A DNA stretch of 64,000 nt from Nocardia shimofusensis NBRC 100134 (lineage in GTDB: Bacteria > Actinomycetota > Actinomycetes > Mycobacteriales > Mycobacteriaceae): contig NZ_BDBT01000012.1 in the NCBI RefSeq assembly GCF_001613125.1, forward strand, positions 124,001 to 188,000, in the 5' to 3' direction. The notes under the pieces are model-generated. The model saw nothing but the letters and a program-made list of their open reading frames with translations. It made no database searches and was not told the origin of the DNA. The number at the start of each line of letters is the position of its first letter. Positions within the stretch are counted from its first letter, which is position 1. Of this stretch, positions 54,320 to 62,036 are shown one piece after another. The position numbers and the translations under genes are program-made.

Positions 54320-55305
54320 GTACGCCGTTGCTGCACAAGCGTTTCCCCGAACTGCGCGAGAGCCTGCCGAGACTGCCCCTCGGCACCGCGCCCACACCGG
54401 TCCGGGAACTGACCGCGCTGTCCGGCAGAACCACAGTGTGGCTCAAAGACGACGGCGCGTTCGGCGACGGCGGCTGGGGCGGCAACAAGGTGCGCAAGCT
54501 CGAATGGCTGTTGGCCGAGGCGGTGCGCCGCGAGAAGCGTACGGTGCTGACCTTCGGCGCGCTCGGCACCAACTGGGGCCTGGCCACCGCTCGCTATGCC
54601 CGCGACCACGGCCTGGACACCGCGCTCGCCCTGGTCGATCAGCCGCTCGACGACCATGTGCGCGCACAACTGGAGCGTCTGCGGGAATCCGGGGCCCGGC
54701 TGTACTTCACCCGCACCAAGGCTCGCACCTATGCGGCGGCGCCGTATCTGATGCTGCGACATCGCCCTTCGTACCTGGTGCCGCCCGGGGGTTCCAACGA
54801 GTTCGGCGTGCTCGGCTATGTCGAGGCCGCCTTCGAGATCGCCGCACAGATCGAGGCCGGACAGCTGCCGCGTCCCGGTCGTGTCGTGGTGCCCGTCGGT
54901 TCCGGCGGCACGGCGGCCGGGTTGTGGCTCGGGCTCGAGCTCGCCGGGTTGGCCGACGTCACGGTTGTCGCGGTGGTCGTCAACGACACGCTGCGACTGG
55001 ACCATCGGTCCCTGGGTGCGCTCGCCGGCCGCTGCGTGCGACTGCTGCGCGCCCGTGGCGCGGTGTTCTCCGCCCCGGCGCTGCGAACCGACCGGTTGCT
55101 CGTCACTCGGGAATGGCTCGGCCCCGGTTACGGGTATTCCACGCCGGAAGGAGCCGCCGCCCTGCGCACGGCGGGGGACCGGGAAGGACTCTCGCTCGAA
55201 CCGGTCTACACAGGCAAGGCCATGGCCGCGACGCTGGAACTCGCCTCGTCGCACGCCGAAGACGAACGGCCGCTGCTGTTCGTGAACACGAACGGCCCGC
55301 GATGA
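54316..55305 (+). CDS. PLP-dependent enzyme, D-cysteine desulfhydrase/ACC-deaminase family
   Basis: A 329-aa fold-type II PLP enzyme. GDGGWGGNKVRKLEWLLAEA contains the Schiff-base Lys and the family signature. GSGGTAAGLWLG supplies the phosphate-binding loop, and FGALGTNWGLATARYARDHG the substrate loop. Reactions in the family are D-cysteine to pyruvate, H2S and ammonia, or ACC deamination; the exact substrate needs assay. GTG 54316 overlaps the stop of the primase-polymerase gene, so the two are cotranslated. Confidence 0.82.
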   Translation: MSTPLLHKRFPELRESLPRLPLGTAPTPVRELTALSGRTTVWLKDDGAFGDGGWGGNKVRKLEWLLAEAVRREKRTVLTFGALGTNWGLATARYARDHGLDTALALVDQPLDDHVRAQLERLRESGARLYFTRTKARTYAAAPYLMLRHRPSYLVPPGGSNEFGVLGYVEAAFEIAAQIEAGQLPRPGRVVVPVGSGGTAAGLWLGLELAGLADVTVVAVVVNDTLRLDHRSLGALAGRCVRLLRARGAVFSAPALRTDRLLVTREWLGPGYGYSTPEGAAALRTAGDREGLSLEPVYTGKAMAATLELASSHAEDERPLLFVNTNGPR

Positions 55306-55471
55306 CCGTCCGGTCGGGTCGGCGCGGCCGGCGTGGACAACGCGCGGCACCTCGTTCCCATCCTCCGATGTCGCGGCTCGTGGCGGTGCCGTTCGCTCAC
55401 GGTCGCCGTGCGCTGGGGTGGAGGGCGCCGAACCCCTAGTGTGGATGGAGTTACACACGGGAAGGATGCGC

Positions 55472-56380
55472 GTGCGGCTGGAGATACGGGGACTGGCGAA
55501 ACGGTTCGGTGCGGTGACCGCGCTGAGCGATGTGGGTTTCGAGGTCGGGGCGGGGGAGATCTTCGGGTTCGTCGGCAGCAACGGCGCGGGCAAGTCGACC
55601 ACCATGCGGATCGTGCTCGGCGTGCTCGCCGCCGACGCCGGTGACGTCCGATTCGGCGGCGCGCCGGTCGATTTCGCGTTGCGCAGGCAATTCGGATACA
55701 TGCCGGAGGAGCGGGGGCTGTATCCGAAGATGAAGGTGGCCGAGCAGTTGCGCTATCTGGCCGAGTTGCACGGATTGGACAGGCGCTCGGCGGCCGAGGA
55801 AGTCGATCGCTGGTGTGAGCGGCTGGGGATCGCCGACAAGCGGGAACGCAGGCTGGAGGAATTGAGCCTCGGCAATCAGCAGCGCGCCCAGCTGGCGGCC
55901 GCGCTGGTGCACCGGCCACGACTGCTGGTGCTCGACGAGCCGTTCTCCGGGCTCGATCCGGTGGCGGTGGATGTCATGAGCGAAGTGCTGCGGGAACAAT
56001 CCGCGGCCGGGGTGCCGGTGATGTTCTCCTCGCACCAGCTCGATCTGGTGCAGCGGCTGTGCGATCGGGTCGGCATCATCGTCGCGGGCAGCATGCGAGC
56101 GGTGGGCACGGTGGCCGAGCTGCGGTCGCGCGGTGGGCGCAGGTTGGCGGTGAGTGTGCCGGACGCGCCGCCGGATTGGGCCGACGCGTTGCCGGGTGTG
56201 CGGGTGCTCGAGCACAGCGCGACCGAACCGGGGGAGCCGCCGCGGACGCTGCTGGCTCTCGACCAGGACGCCGACGATCAGCTGGTGCTCGATGCCGCGC
56301 TGCGCACCGGCCCGGTTCGGCATTTCGCCTCCTACCAGGCTTCCCTGACCGAGCTCTTCCGCGAGGTGGTCGCGGCATGA
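55472..56380 (+). CDS. ABC transporter ATP-binding protein (ABC-2/NatA type)
   Basis: About 302 aa. Walker A GSNGAGKST, signature LSLGNQQR (a variant of LSGGQ), Walker B LLVLDEP and the H-loop in FSSHQLDLV. The C-terminal 80 residues are the extension typical of NatA-like and drug-export ATPases. GGGAAGG ends six bases before GTG 55472, which decides this start; ATG 55466 and 55445 are alternatives. It overlaps the permease gene by ATGA. It powers export of an unknown substrate, with Na+ or drug export the usual family guesses. Confidence 0.9.
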   Translation: MRLEIRGLAKRFGAVTALSDVGFEVGAGEIFGFVGSNGAGKSTTMRIVLGVLAADAGDVRFGGAPVDFALRRQFGYMPEERGLYPKMKVAEQLRYLAELHGLDRRSAAEEVDRWCERLGIADKRERRLEELSLGNQQRAQLAAALVHRPRLLVLDEPFSGLDPVAVDVMSEVLREQSAAGVPVMFSSHQLDLVQRLCDRVGIIVAGSMRAVGTVAELRSRGGRRLAVSVPDAPPDWADALPGVRVLEHSATEPGEPPRTLLALDQDADDQLVLDAALRTGPVRHFASYQASLTELFREVVAA

Positions 56381-57576
56381 CCGGCGCTGACACCCAGGTG
56401 CTGCGCACCGTCGGGCTGGTGGTGCGCAGGGAATTCCTGGCCCAGGTGGGCGCCAAGGCGTATCGGTGGAGTCTGCTGTTGATGAGCCTGGCGGTGGTGG
56501 TTGCCGCGGTGGTGTATTCGGCGCTGGCCGACGACGGGCCGGAGCGCATCGATGTGGCGGTCGTCGGCGCCGGAACCGCTCTGGCCGAACATCTGCCGGA
56601 GATCGCGCGGACGGCCGGTCTGGACATGCATGTCCAGGACGATGTCGACGAAGAACGCGCGCAGTTCGGGTTGCAGTCGGGAGCCTTCGACGTCGCCGTG
56701 GGGCCGACCGGCGACCGGACGTATTCCGTGGTCGTCGGACGGTCGCTCGACCCGGAACTGGCCGCGGTGCTCTCGGAAGCGATCCGCGCCGAAGTGGTGA
56801 ACGAAGTGCTGGCCGACTACAGCGTGGACAGTGACGCCGCCCTCGCCGAGATCGCCGACATCGCTATCACGGTCGTCGCGTTGGATCCGCCCGATCCGCA
56901 GGAGAGCGAGCGGATGAGCATGGCGTGGGTGGCCTTGCTGCTGTTGTTCACCACCGTGCTCACCTTCGGTGTGTACGTGGCGATCGGCGTGGTGGAGGAG
57001 AAATCGACGCGGGTGGCCGAACTGCTGCTGGCCACCATCCGGCCGATCCATCTGATGTGGGGCAAGGTGCTCGGCATCGGTGCGTCGGCACTGCTGCAGG
57101 TCGCGGTGATCGGTGCGGCGGGACTGGTGGCGGGTCGAGTGGTCGGCCTGATCACCCTGACCGGGACAGCGGTCTCGGTCTTCGCGGCCACGTTGGTGTG
57201 GGCGCTGCTCGGCTATCTGCTGTTCTCGCTGATGTACGCGGCGGCGGGTTCGTTGGTATCGCGGCAGGAGGAGGTGCAGGGCGTCACCACGCCGTTGATG
57301 CTGCTGGTCATATTCTCGTACCTGATCAGCATCGCCGCTGTCGGCAGCCCGGACGGCACGATCGCCCGCGTCGCCGGCTGGGTGCCGCCGGTCTCGGCGT
57401 TCGTCATGCCGGTCCGGACGGCCTCCGGCGAGGTCGAGATTTGGGAAATGGCCGGATCGGCGCTGGTGATGCTGCTCGCCTGCGCGCTCGTGGCCTGGGT
57501 GGCCGCGCGGGTGTACACGCGCAGCATCCTGCACACCGGATCACGGTTGTCGTGGCGGGCGGCGCTCACCCGATGA
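56377..57576 (+). CDS. ABC-2 type permease (NatB-like)
   Basis: A 399-aa membrane protein. TM1 is at about 28-48 (LLLMSLAVVVAAVVYSALA), then a large extracytoplasmic domain (about 50-180), then five more helices including LLLLFTTVLTFGVYVAIGVVEEKSTRVAELLLA. This plan matches ABC-2 exporters of the NatB family. The ATG overlaps the ATPase gene stop, so they form one transporter, probably homodimeric halves. Its 3' end overlaps the convergent minus-strand gene by 36 bp. Confidence 0.88.
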   Translation: MTGADTQVLRTVGLVVRREFLAQVGAKAYRWSLLLMSLAVVVAAVVYSALADDGPERIDVAVVGAGTALAEHLPEIARTAGLDMHVQDDVDEERAQFGLQSGAFDVAVGPTGDRTYSVVVGRSLDPELAAVLSEAIRAEVVNEVLADYSVDSDAALAEIADIAITVVALDPPDPQESERMSMAWVALLLLFTTVLTFGVYVAIGVVEEKSTRVAELLLATIRPIHLMWGKVLGIGASALLQVAVIGAAGLVAGRVVGLITLTGTAVSVFAATLVWALLGYLLFSLMYAAAGSLVSRQEEVQGVTTPLMLLVIFSYLISIAAVGSPDGTIARVAGWVPPVSAFVMPVRTASGEVEIWEMAGSALVMLLACALVAWVAARVYTRSILHTGSRLSWRAALTR

Positions 57577-58347
57577 ACCCCCACTCCGATGAAGGGCAGC
57601 CGCCGCCCTTTCGAGTCTGCGATTGGTGGCCCGCAGCTGCCGCTCGGTGCTGACCACCAGCGATCGGGCTCGGGCGGGTGTCAACCGGCCGCACAACCGG
57701 TCCCAGTGCAGTGCGACCAGCTGACCGGGCGCCGCGTCGGGCACCGCGGAGAAGCCGTCCGTCCACACCGGGATCAACCGCGTCTCGCGTGTGCTCAGCG
57801 CCAGCCGGTGGCCGTCGAACTCCAGCCGCGGGCATTCGACCACGACGTGGTCGTCCGCCCGCGCCCGGATCGTGCCCCAGTTGATCCGGCAGTTGTCGAG
57901 CACGCGTACCGGATGGTCGCCGCCCCGGCCGAGCAGGCGGGTCCAGGGATAGACACCGAAGACGTGAAAACAGTGATTCGCGGCCGCCTCCTCGATCAGC
58001 GAGCCGTCGGTGAGGTACTTCCAGTACTGCCCCGCGGCCGGACCGATCACCGCCAGCAACTCGGCGACGAAGGTCGCCGGGTCCAGCCGCGCACCGATGC
58101 CGCCTCCGAGCCAATACGACTCGACCAGGCGATGATCCAGTGCATCGTCGATACCGGTCATGCGCGACATGACCTGCAGATAGGGCCAAGCTCCGGTGAA
58201 GCTGCGTGCGACGGCTCGCACTTCCTCGGCCGACCCGTCACGCAGTGCCGTTGTTCCCGACGGGCCGCAGTACCCCAACGCATTCGGCGCGTATGCGAAC
58301 CGGGCGAACATGTCCGCTCCCCGGGTCGCCGCGGCACGCGTGTTCAC
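57541..58347 (-). CDS. Hydrogenase-operon-associated protein (DUF6390-like)
   Basis: A 268-aa soluble protein, rich in aromatic residues and His/Cys (FARFAYAPNALGYCGP, ANHCFHVFGVYPWTRLLGRGG). It has no known catalytic motif. From memory it resembles the DUF6390 family found near actinobacterial [NiFe]-hydrogenase genes; not verified. The GTG start overlaps the nickel-permease stop (GTGA), tying it to the hyp operon. A role in hydrogenase maturation or regulation is inference. The last 36 bp overlap the convergent ABC permease. Confidence 0.7.
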   Translation of the reverse strand: MNTRAAATRGADMFARFAYAPNALGYCGPSGTTALRDGSAEEVRAVARSFTGAWPYLQVMSRMTGIDDALDHRLVESYWLGGGIGARLDPATFVAELLAVIGPAAGQYWKYLTDGSLIEEAAANHCFHVFGVYPWTRLLGRGGDHPVRVLDNCRINWGTIRARADDHVVVECPRLEFDGHRLALSTRETRLIPVWTDGFSAVPDAAPGQLVALHWDRLCGRLTPARARSLVVSTERQLRATNRRLERAAAALHRSGGSSGERRPPRQP

Positions 58348-59447
58348 GAATCCACCGGTGATCCGGGCTGCCAGCGCTGCTCGACATCACCGAAACGCCA
58401 GACCGCCACCGCGATCACCCAGGTGAGAACGAACAATCCGACGATGATGAAACCCATTGCCCCGAGATCGAGTTCGCCTACCCAGGCCAGCGGTCCCGAG
58501 GTGAGGTCGAGCTTCTCGGTCATGATCGAGATGATCTCCTGTGCGCCGATCAACAGCGCCACCGCGACCGACAGGCCGGTGACCACGATGTTGTAGTAGA
58601 CCTTGCGCACCGGTCCGGCGAATGCCCACCCGTAGGCGTAGTTCATGAATGTCCCGTTCAGCGCGTCGAACAGCGCCATTCCCGCCGAGAAGAGCACGGG
58701 CAGAACCAGAATCGCGTACCACGGCAGGTCGGTGGCCGCCGCGCCGCCCGCGATGACCAGCAGACCTACCTCGGTGACGGTGTCGAAGCCGAGCCCGAAC
58801 AGCAATCCGACCGGGTACATCTGCCAGGGTGCGCGGACCGCGCGCATCAGCGGGCCGAACACCCGGTTCAGCGCGCCTCGATCGGTGAGGTGGCGTTCGA
58901 GTTCCGCCTCGTCGAAACGGCCCTGCCGCATTCCGCGGAATACCCGCCATATCCCGATCAGGGAGATCAGGTTCAGCAGTCCGATCAGGATCAGGAAGGT
59001 GCCCGAGACACCGGTGCCGAAGACTCCGGTCCACTGCTGTAGCCGCGAGTTCTCGTCCTGGAGGTTGGCCGCGAGCGCCTTCACGCCGGCCGCCAGCAGG
59101 GCGACGAGGACGAAGACGATGGTGGAGTGGCCCAGCGCGAACCAGAATCCGACCGACATCGGTTTCCGGTTCTCCGCCAGGAGTTTCCTGGTCGCGTTGT
59201 CGATGGCGGCGATGTGGTCGACATCGAACGCGTGCCGCGCGCCCAGGGTATAGGCGGTGATCCCGAGACCGACGCCGAAAACCGCGCCGTCCACGAGGTA
59301 GCCGCCGGGAACGACGAGGAACAGCAGTGTCGCGAACCCGAGCAGGTGCAGCGCGACAACGGTGAGGGTCATGCCCGTGACGCTGCGCCGCTGCGCCGGG
59401 TCCAGTTTCGACCAGCCGGCCCGCACGGCCGCCGCTGATATCCGCAC
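58344..59447 (-). CDS. High-affinity nickel/cobalt permease, NiCoT family (HoxN-like)
   Basis: A 367-aa integral membrane protein with eight helices. TM2 contains the NiCoT signature RHAFDVDHIAAIDN (HX4DH), followed by ALGHSTIVF and later LGFDTVTEVGLL, the other family blocks. It imports Ni2+ for the hydrogenase active site. GTG 59447 was chosen: GAGG lies upstream and the protein then starts close to TM1. The longer open frame upstream has no signal. Placement inside the hyp operon makes nickel the likely substrate rather than cobalt. Confidence 0.92.
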   Translation of the reverse strand: MRISAAAVRAGWSKLDPAQRRSVTGMTLTVVALHLLGFATLLFLVVPGGYLVDGAVFGVGLGITAYTLGARHAFDVDHIAAIDNATRKLLAENRKPMSVGFWFALGHSTIVFVLVALLAAGVKALAANLQDENSRLQQWTGVFGTGVSGTFLILIGLLNLISLIGIWRVFRGMRQGRFDEAELERHLTDRGALNRVFGPLMRAVRAPWQMYPVGLLFGLGFDTVTEVGLLVIAGGAAATDLPWYAILVLPVLFSAGMALFDALNGTFMNYAYGWAFAGPVRKVYYNIVVTGLSVAVALLIGAQEIISIMTEKLDLTSGPLAWVGELDLGAMGFIIVGLFVLTWVIAVAVWRFGDVEQRWQPGSPVDS

Positions 59448-59499
59448 TGTCGGGCACCTCGTTTCTCTCCCGGATCGGCGGACCGGACGACCCGCCGCG

Positions 59500-60582
59500 T
59501 CAGCATATGCGCGGCAATTGCTCCCCGGCCGGTAGATCCACCACCCGGGTACCGCCGAGCGCGGTCCGCGCCACCACCATTCCCGGATGCTCCTCGACAC
59601 AGACGCCGATCACCGCCGCGTGGGCCCCCAGCGGGTGTGCGCGCATCGCCTCCAGCACCCGGTCCGCGTCCTCGGGAGCTACGAAGGCGATCAATTTGCC
59701 TTCGTTGGCCACGTACATCGGGTCGAGGCCGAGCAGCCCGCAGGCGTCGCGCACCGCGGCGGGCACCGGCAGCGCCGTCTCGTCCAGCGAGACCCCGATA
59801 CCGGCGGCGCGGGCGATCTCGTTCAACGTGGCCGCCACGCCACCCCGGGTCGGATCGCGCAATGTGTGCACGTCCGCGCCGCTGTTCAGCATCGCAGCCA
59901 CCAGACCGTTGAGCGGTGCGGTGTCGCTGAGCACCGTCGTCCCGAACTCGAGCCCCTCCCGGCAGCTCATCACGGCGATACCGTGCACCCCGATATCGCC
60001 GTTGATCAGGACGATATCGCCCGGCCGCGCGCGCTGGGGCCGGATATCGACGTCGCCGTCGATGATGCCGATACCGGTCGTGTTGACGAAGATGCCGTCA
60101 CCGTGCCCGGCGTCGACCACCTTGGTGTCGCCGGTCACCAAGGTCACTCCCGCGGCCGACGCCGCGGTGCCGATCGCCTGGGCGACAGCGGCGATCTCGG
60201 ACAGCGCGGTGCCCTCCTCGAGGATGAACGCGGTGGACAGCACCAGCGGGCGAGCGCCGGCCATCGCCAGATCGTTGACGGTGCCGTTCACGGCCAGTTC
60301 GCCGAGCGAACCGCCGGGAAACGTGCGCGGCTTCACGACGAAGGAGTCGGTCGAGAACGCGAGCCGGGTATCGCCGACCGTGACCACGGCGGAGTCCCCC
60401 AGACCCGCGTCGGCCGCGGGACCGAAGGCGGGCAGGAACAGATGCTCGATCAGTTCGCCCGACATCGCCCCGCCGCCGCCGTGACCCATCACGATATTCG
60501 GCGAATCGCGCAACGGCATCGGGCAGACCCACCCGTCCACATCGATCGTCGCCGGTGCGGGCACGATCGGATCCTCACGCAT
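59500..60582 (-). CDS. hypE: Hydrogenase maturation factor HypE
   Basis: A 360-aa protein. The PurM-like ATP-binding fold has [20 protein letters not shown] near the N-terminus and [22 protein letters not shown]. The C-terminus ends in PRIC; the terminal Cys receives the carbamoyl group from HypF and is dehydrated to thiocyanate, giving the CN ligands of the NiFe centre. An N-terminal extension of about 25 residues precedes the conserved core. The start overlaps the hypD end by 8 bp. Confidence 0.96.
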   Translation of the reverse strand: MREDPIVPAPATIDVDGWVCPMPLRDSPNIVMGHGGGGAMSGELIEHLFLPAFGPAADAGLGDSAVVTVGDTRLAFSTDSFVVKPRTFPGGSLGELAVNGTVNDLAMAGARPLVLSTAFILEEGTALSEIAAVAQAIGTAASAAGVTLVTGDTKVVDAGHGDGIFVNTTGIGIIDGDVDIRPQRARPGDIVLINGDIGVHGIAVMSCREGLEFGTTVLSDTAPLNGLVAAMLNSGADVHTLRDPTRGGVAATLNEIARAAGIGVSLDETALPVPAAVRDACGLLGLDPMYVANEGKLIAFVAPEDADRVLEAMRAHPLGAHAAVIGVCVEEHPGMVVARTALGGTRVVDLPAGEQLPRIC

Positions 60583-61687
60583 GGGCCACCTCCGCGGGCT
60601 GGTCCAGGCGACGGTAGAGGTAGTAGGCGGCGCACGCGCCTTCCGAGGACACCATGGTGGCGCCCAGCGGGTTGCGCGGTGTGCACTGCGTGCCGAACGC
60701 GGCGCACTCGTGGGGTTTGATCAGGCCCTGCAGTACCTCGCCCGATCGGCAGACCGCCGATTCGGCGGTGCGCAGATCGCCGACGGAGAAGCGGTATTCG
60801 GCATCGTAGTCGCGGTAGCGTGGCGAGAGCCGCCACCCGCTGTCCGGTATCACCCCGATGCCGCGCCAGGCTCGGTCGGTGACCTCGAAGACATCGGCCA
60901 GCATGGCCTTGGCGGCCGGATTGCCCTCCTCCGACACCGCCCGCGGATAGGCGTTCTCCACCTCGTGACGGCCAGACTCCAGCTGCGCCACGGTGCGCCG
61001 GATCCCTTCCAGGATGTCGAGTGGTTCGAAACCCGTGACCACCATGGGGACCTCGTAGCGCTGCGCCAGCGGCGGATATTCCTGGGTGCCCATCACCGAG
61101 CACACGTGTCCGGCCAGCAGAAAGGCCTGTACCCGGCACTGCGGCGACTCCATGATCGCGGCGATCGCCGGTGGCACCAGCACATGCGAGACCAGCAGTG
61201 AGAAGTTCTCGATGCCCAGCCGCCGGGCCTGGTACACGGTCATCGCGTTGGCGGGGGCGGTGGTCTCGAAGCCGATACCGAAGAAGACGACCTGCCGATC
61301 CGGGTTGGCTCTGGCCAGTTCCAGTGCGTCCAGCGGCGAGTAGACGACTCGGACGTCCCCGCCTTCGCTCTTGACGCGGAACAGATCCTTCTTGCTGCCC
61401 GGGACCCGGAGCATATCGCCGAACGAACAGAAGATGACCCCGGGCCGCGCGGCGATCTCGAGCGCCTTGTCGATCACCTCGAGCGGTGTGACGCACACCG
61501 GGCAGCCGGGGCCGTGGATCATCTCGATCCGGTCGGGCAGTAATTGGTCGATCCCGTGCCGGATGATCGAATGCGTCTGCCCGCCACACACTTCCATGAT
61601 CGCCCAGCGGCGGTCGGTAGTGGCGCGGATCCGTTCGAGAAGACGCTTGGCCAGCTCCGGATCGCTGAATTCGTCGAGATATTTCAT
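60575..61687 (-). CDS. hypD: Hydrogenase maturation factor HypD
   Basis: A 370-aa [4Fe-4S] scaffold. Conserved blocks are [27 protein letters not shown] (redox Cys pair), [11 protein letters not shown] and the cluster Cys positions in the C-terminal region ([12 protein letters not shown] and [11 protein letters not shown]). With HypC it forms the complex that assembles Fe(CN)2CO before insertion into the hydrogenase large subunit. ATG 61687 overlaps the hypC stop (ATGA). Confidence 0.96.
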   Translation of the reverse strand: MKYLDEFSDPELAKRLLERIRATTDRRWAIMEVCGGQTHSIIRHGIDQLLPDRIEMIHGPGCPVCVTPLEVIDKALEIAARPGVIFCSFGDMLRVPGSKKDLFRVKSEGGDVRVVYSPLDALELARANPDRQVVFFGIGFETTAPANAMTVYQARRLGIENFSLLVSHVLVPPAIAAIMESPQCRVQAFLLAGHVCSVMGTQEYPPLAQRYEVPMVVTGFEPLDILEGIRRTVAQLESGRHEVENAYPRAVSEEGNPAAKAMLADVFEVTDRAWRGIGVIPDSGWRLSPRYRDYDAEYRFSVGDLRTAESAVCRSGEVLQGLIKPHECAAFGTQCTPRNPLGATMVSSEGACAAYYLYRRLDQPAEVAHA

Positions 61688-62019
61688 GACTCCTCCTCGG
61701 GGGCACGCTCGGGGGGACGCTGGTATGCCTTCTCCGGGTTCTCCTCTCCCGCCTGCGCGGCCGCGACGGCGAAACCGTCCGCGAATTCCTCCTTCAGCAC
61801 GCCGAGGTGTTCGAACTCGGCCAGGGTCTGCAGCGCGGACTCCTCGTCCAGCCGCTGGATGGCGAACCCGACGTGCACGACGACGTAGTCGCCGATCGCC
61901 GCGTCCGGGATGTACTGCAGGCATACGTCCTTGTGCACGCCGCCGAAGTCGACGACCGACATCAGGGTGCCGTCACGCTCCTCGAGGCTGAGCACCTTTC
62001 CGGGAACTGCCAGGCACAT
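61684..62019 (-). CDS. hypC: Hydrogenase maturation chaperone HypC
   Basis: A 111-aa protein starting [14 protein letters not shown], the exact family signature; the Cys after Met is essential for HypD and large-subunit binding. It is longer than usual (about 75-95 aa) because of a C-terminal Glu/Pro/Arg-rich tail. GGAG lies six bases before the ATG. The longer frame upstream belongs to hypF shadow sequence. It carries the Fe(CN)2CO unit with HypD. Confidence 0.95.
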   Translation of the reverse strand: MCLAVPGKVLSLEERDGTLMSVVDFGGVHKDVCLQYIPDAAIGDYVVVHVGFAIQRLDEESALQTLAEFEHLGVLKEEFADGFAVAAAQAGEENPEKAYQRPPERAPEEES

Positions 62020-62036
62020 ATCTGCTCCTTCTCCGC

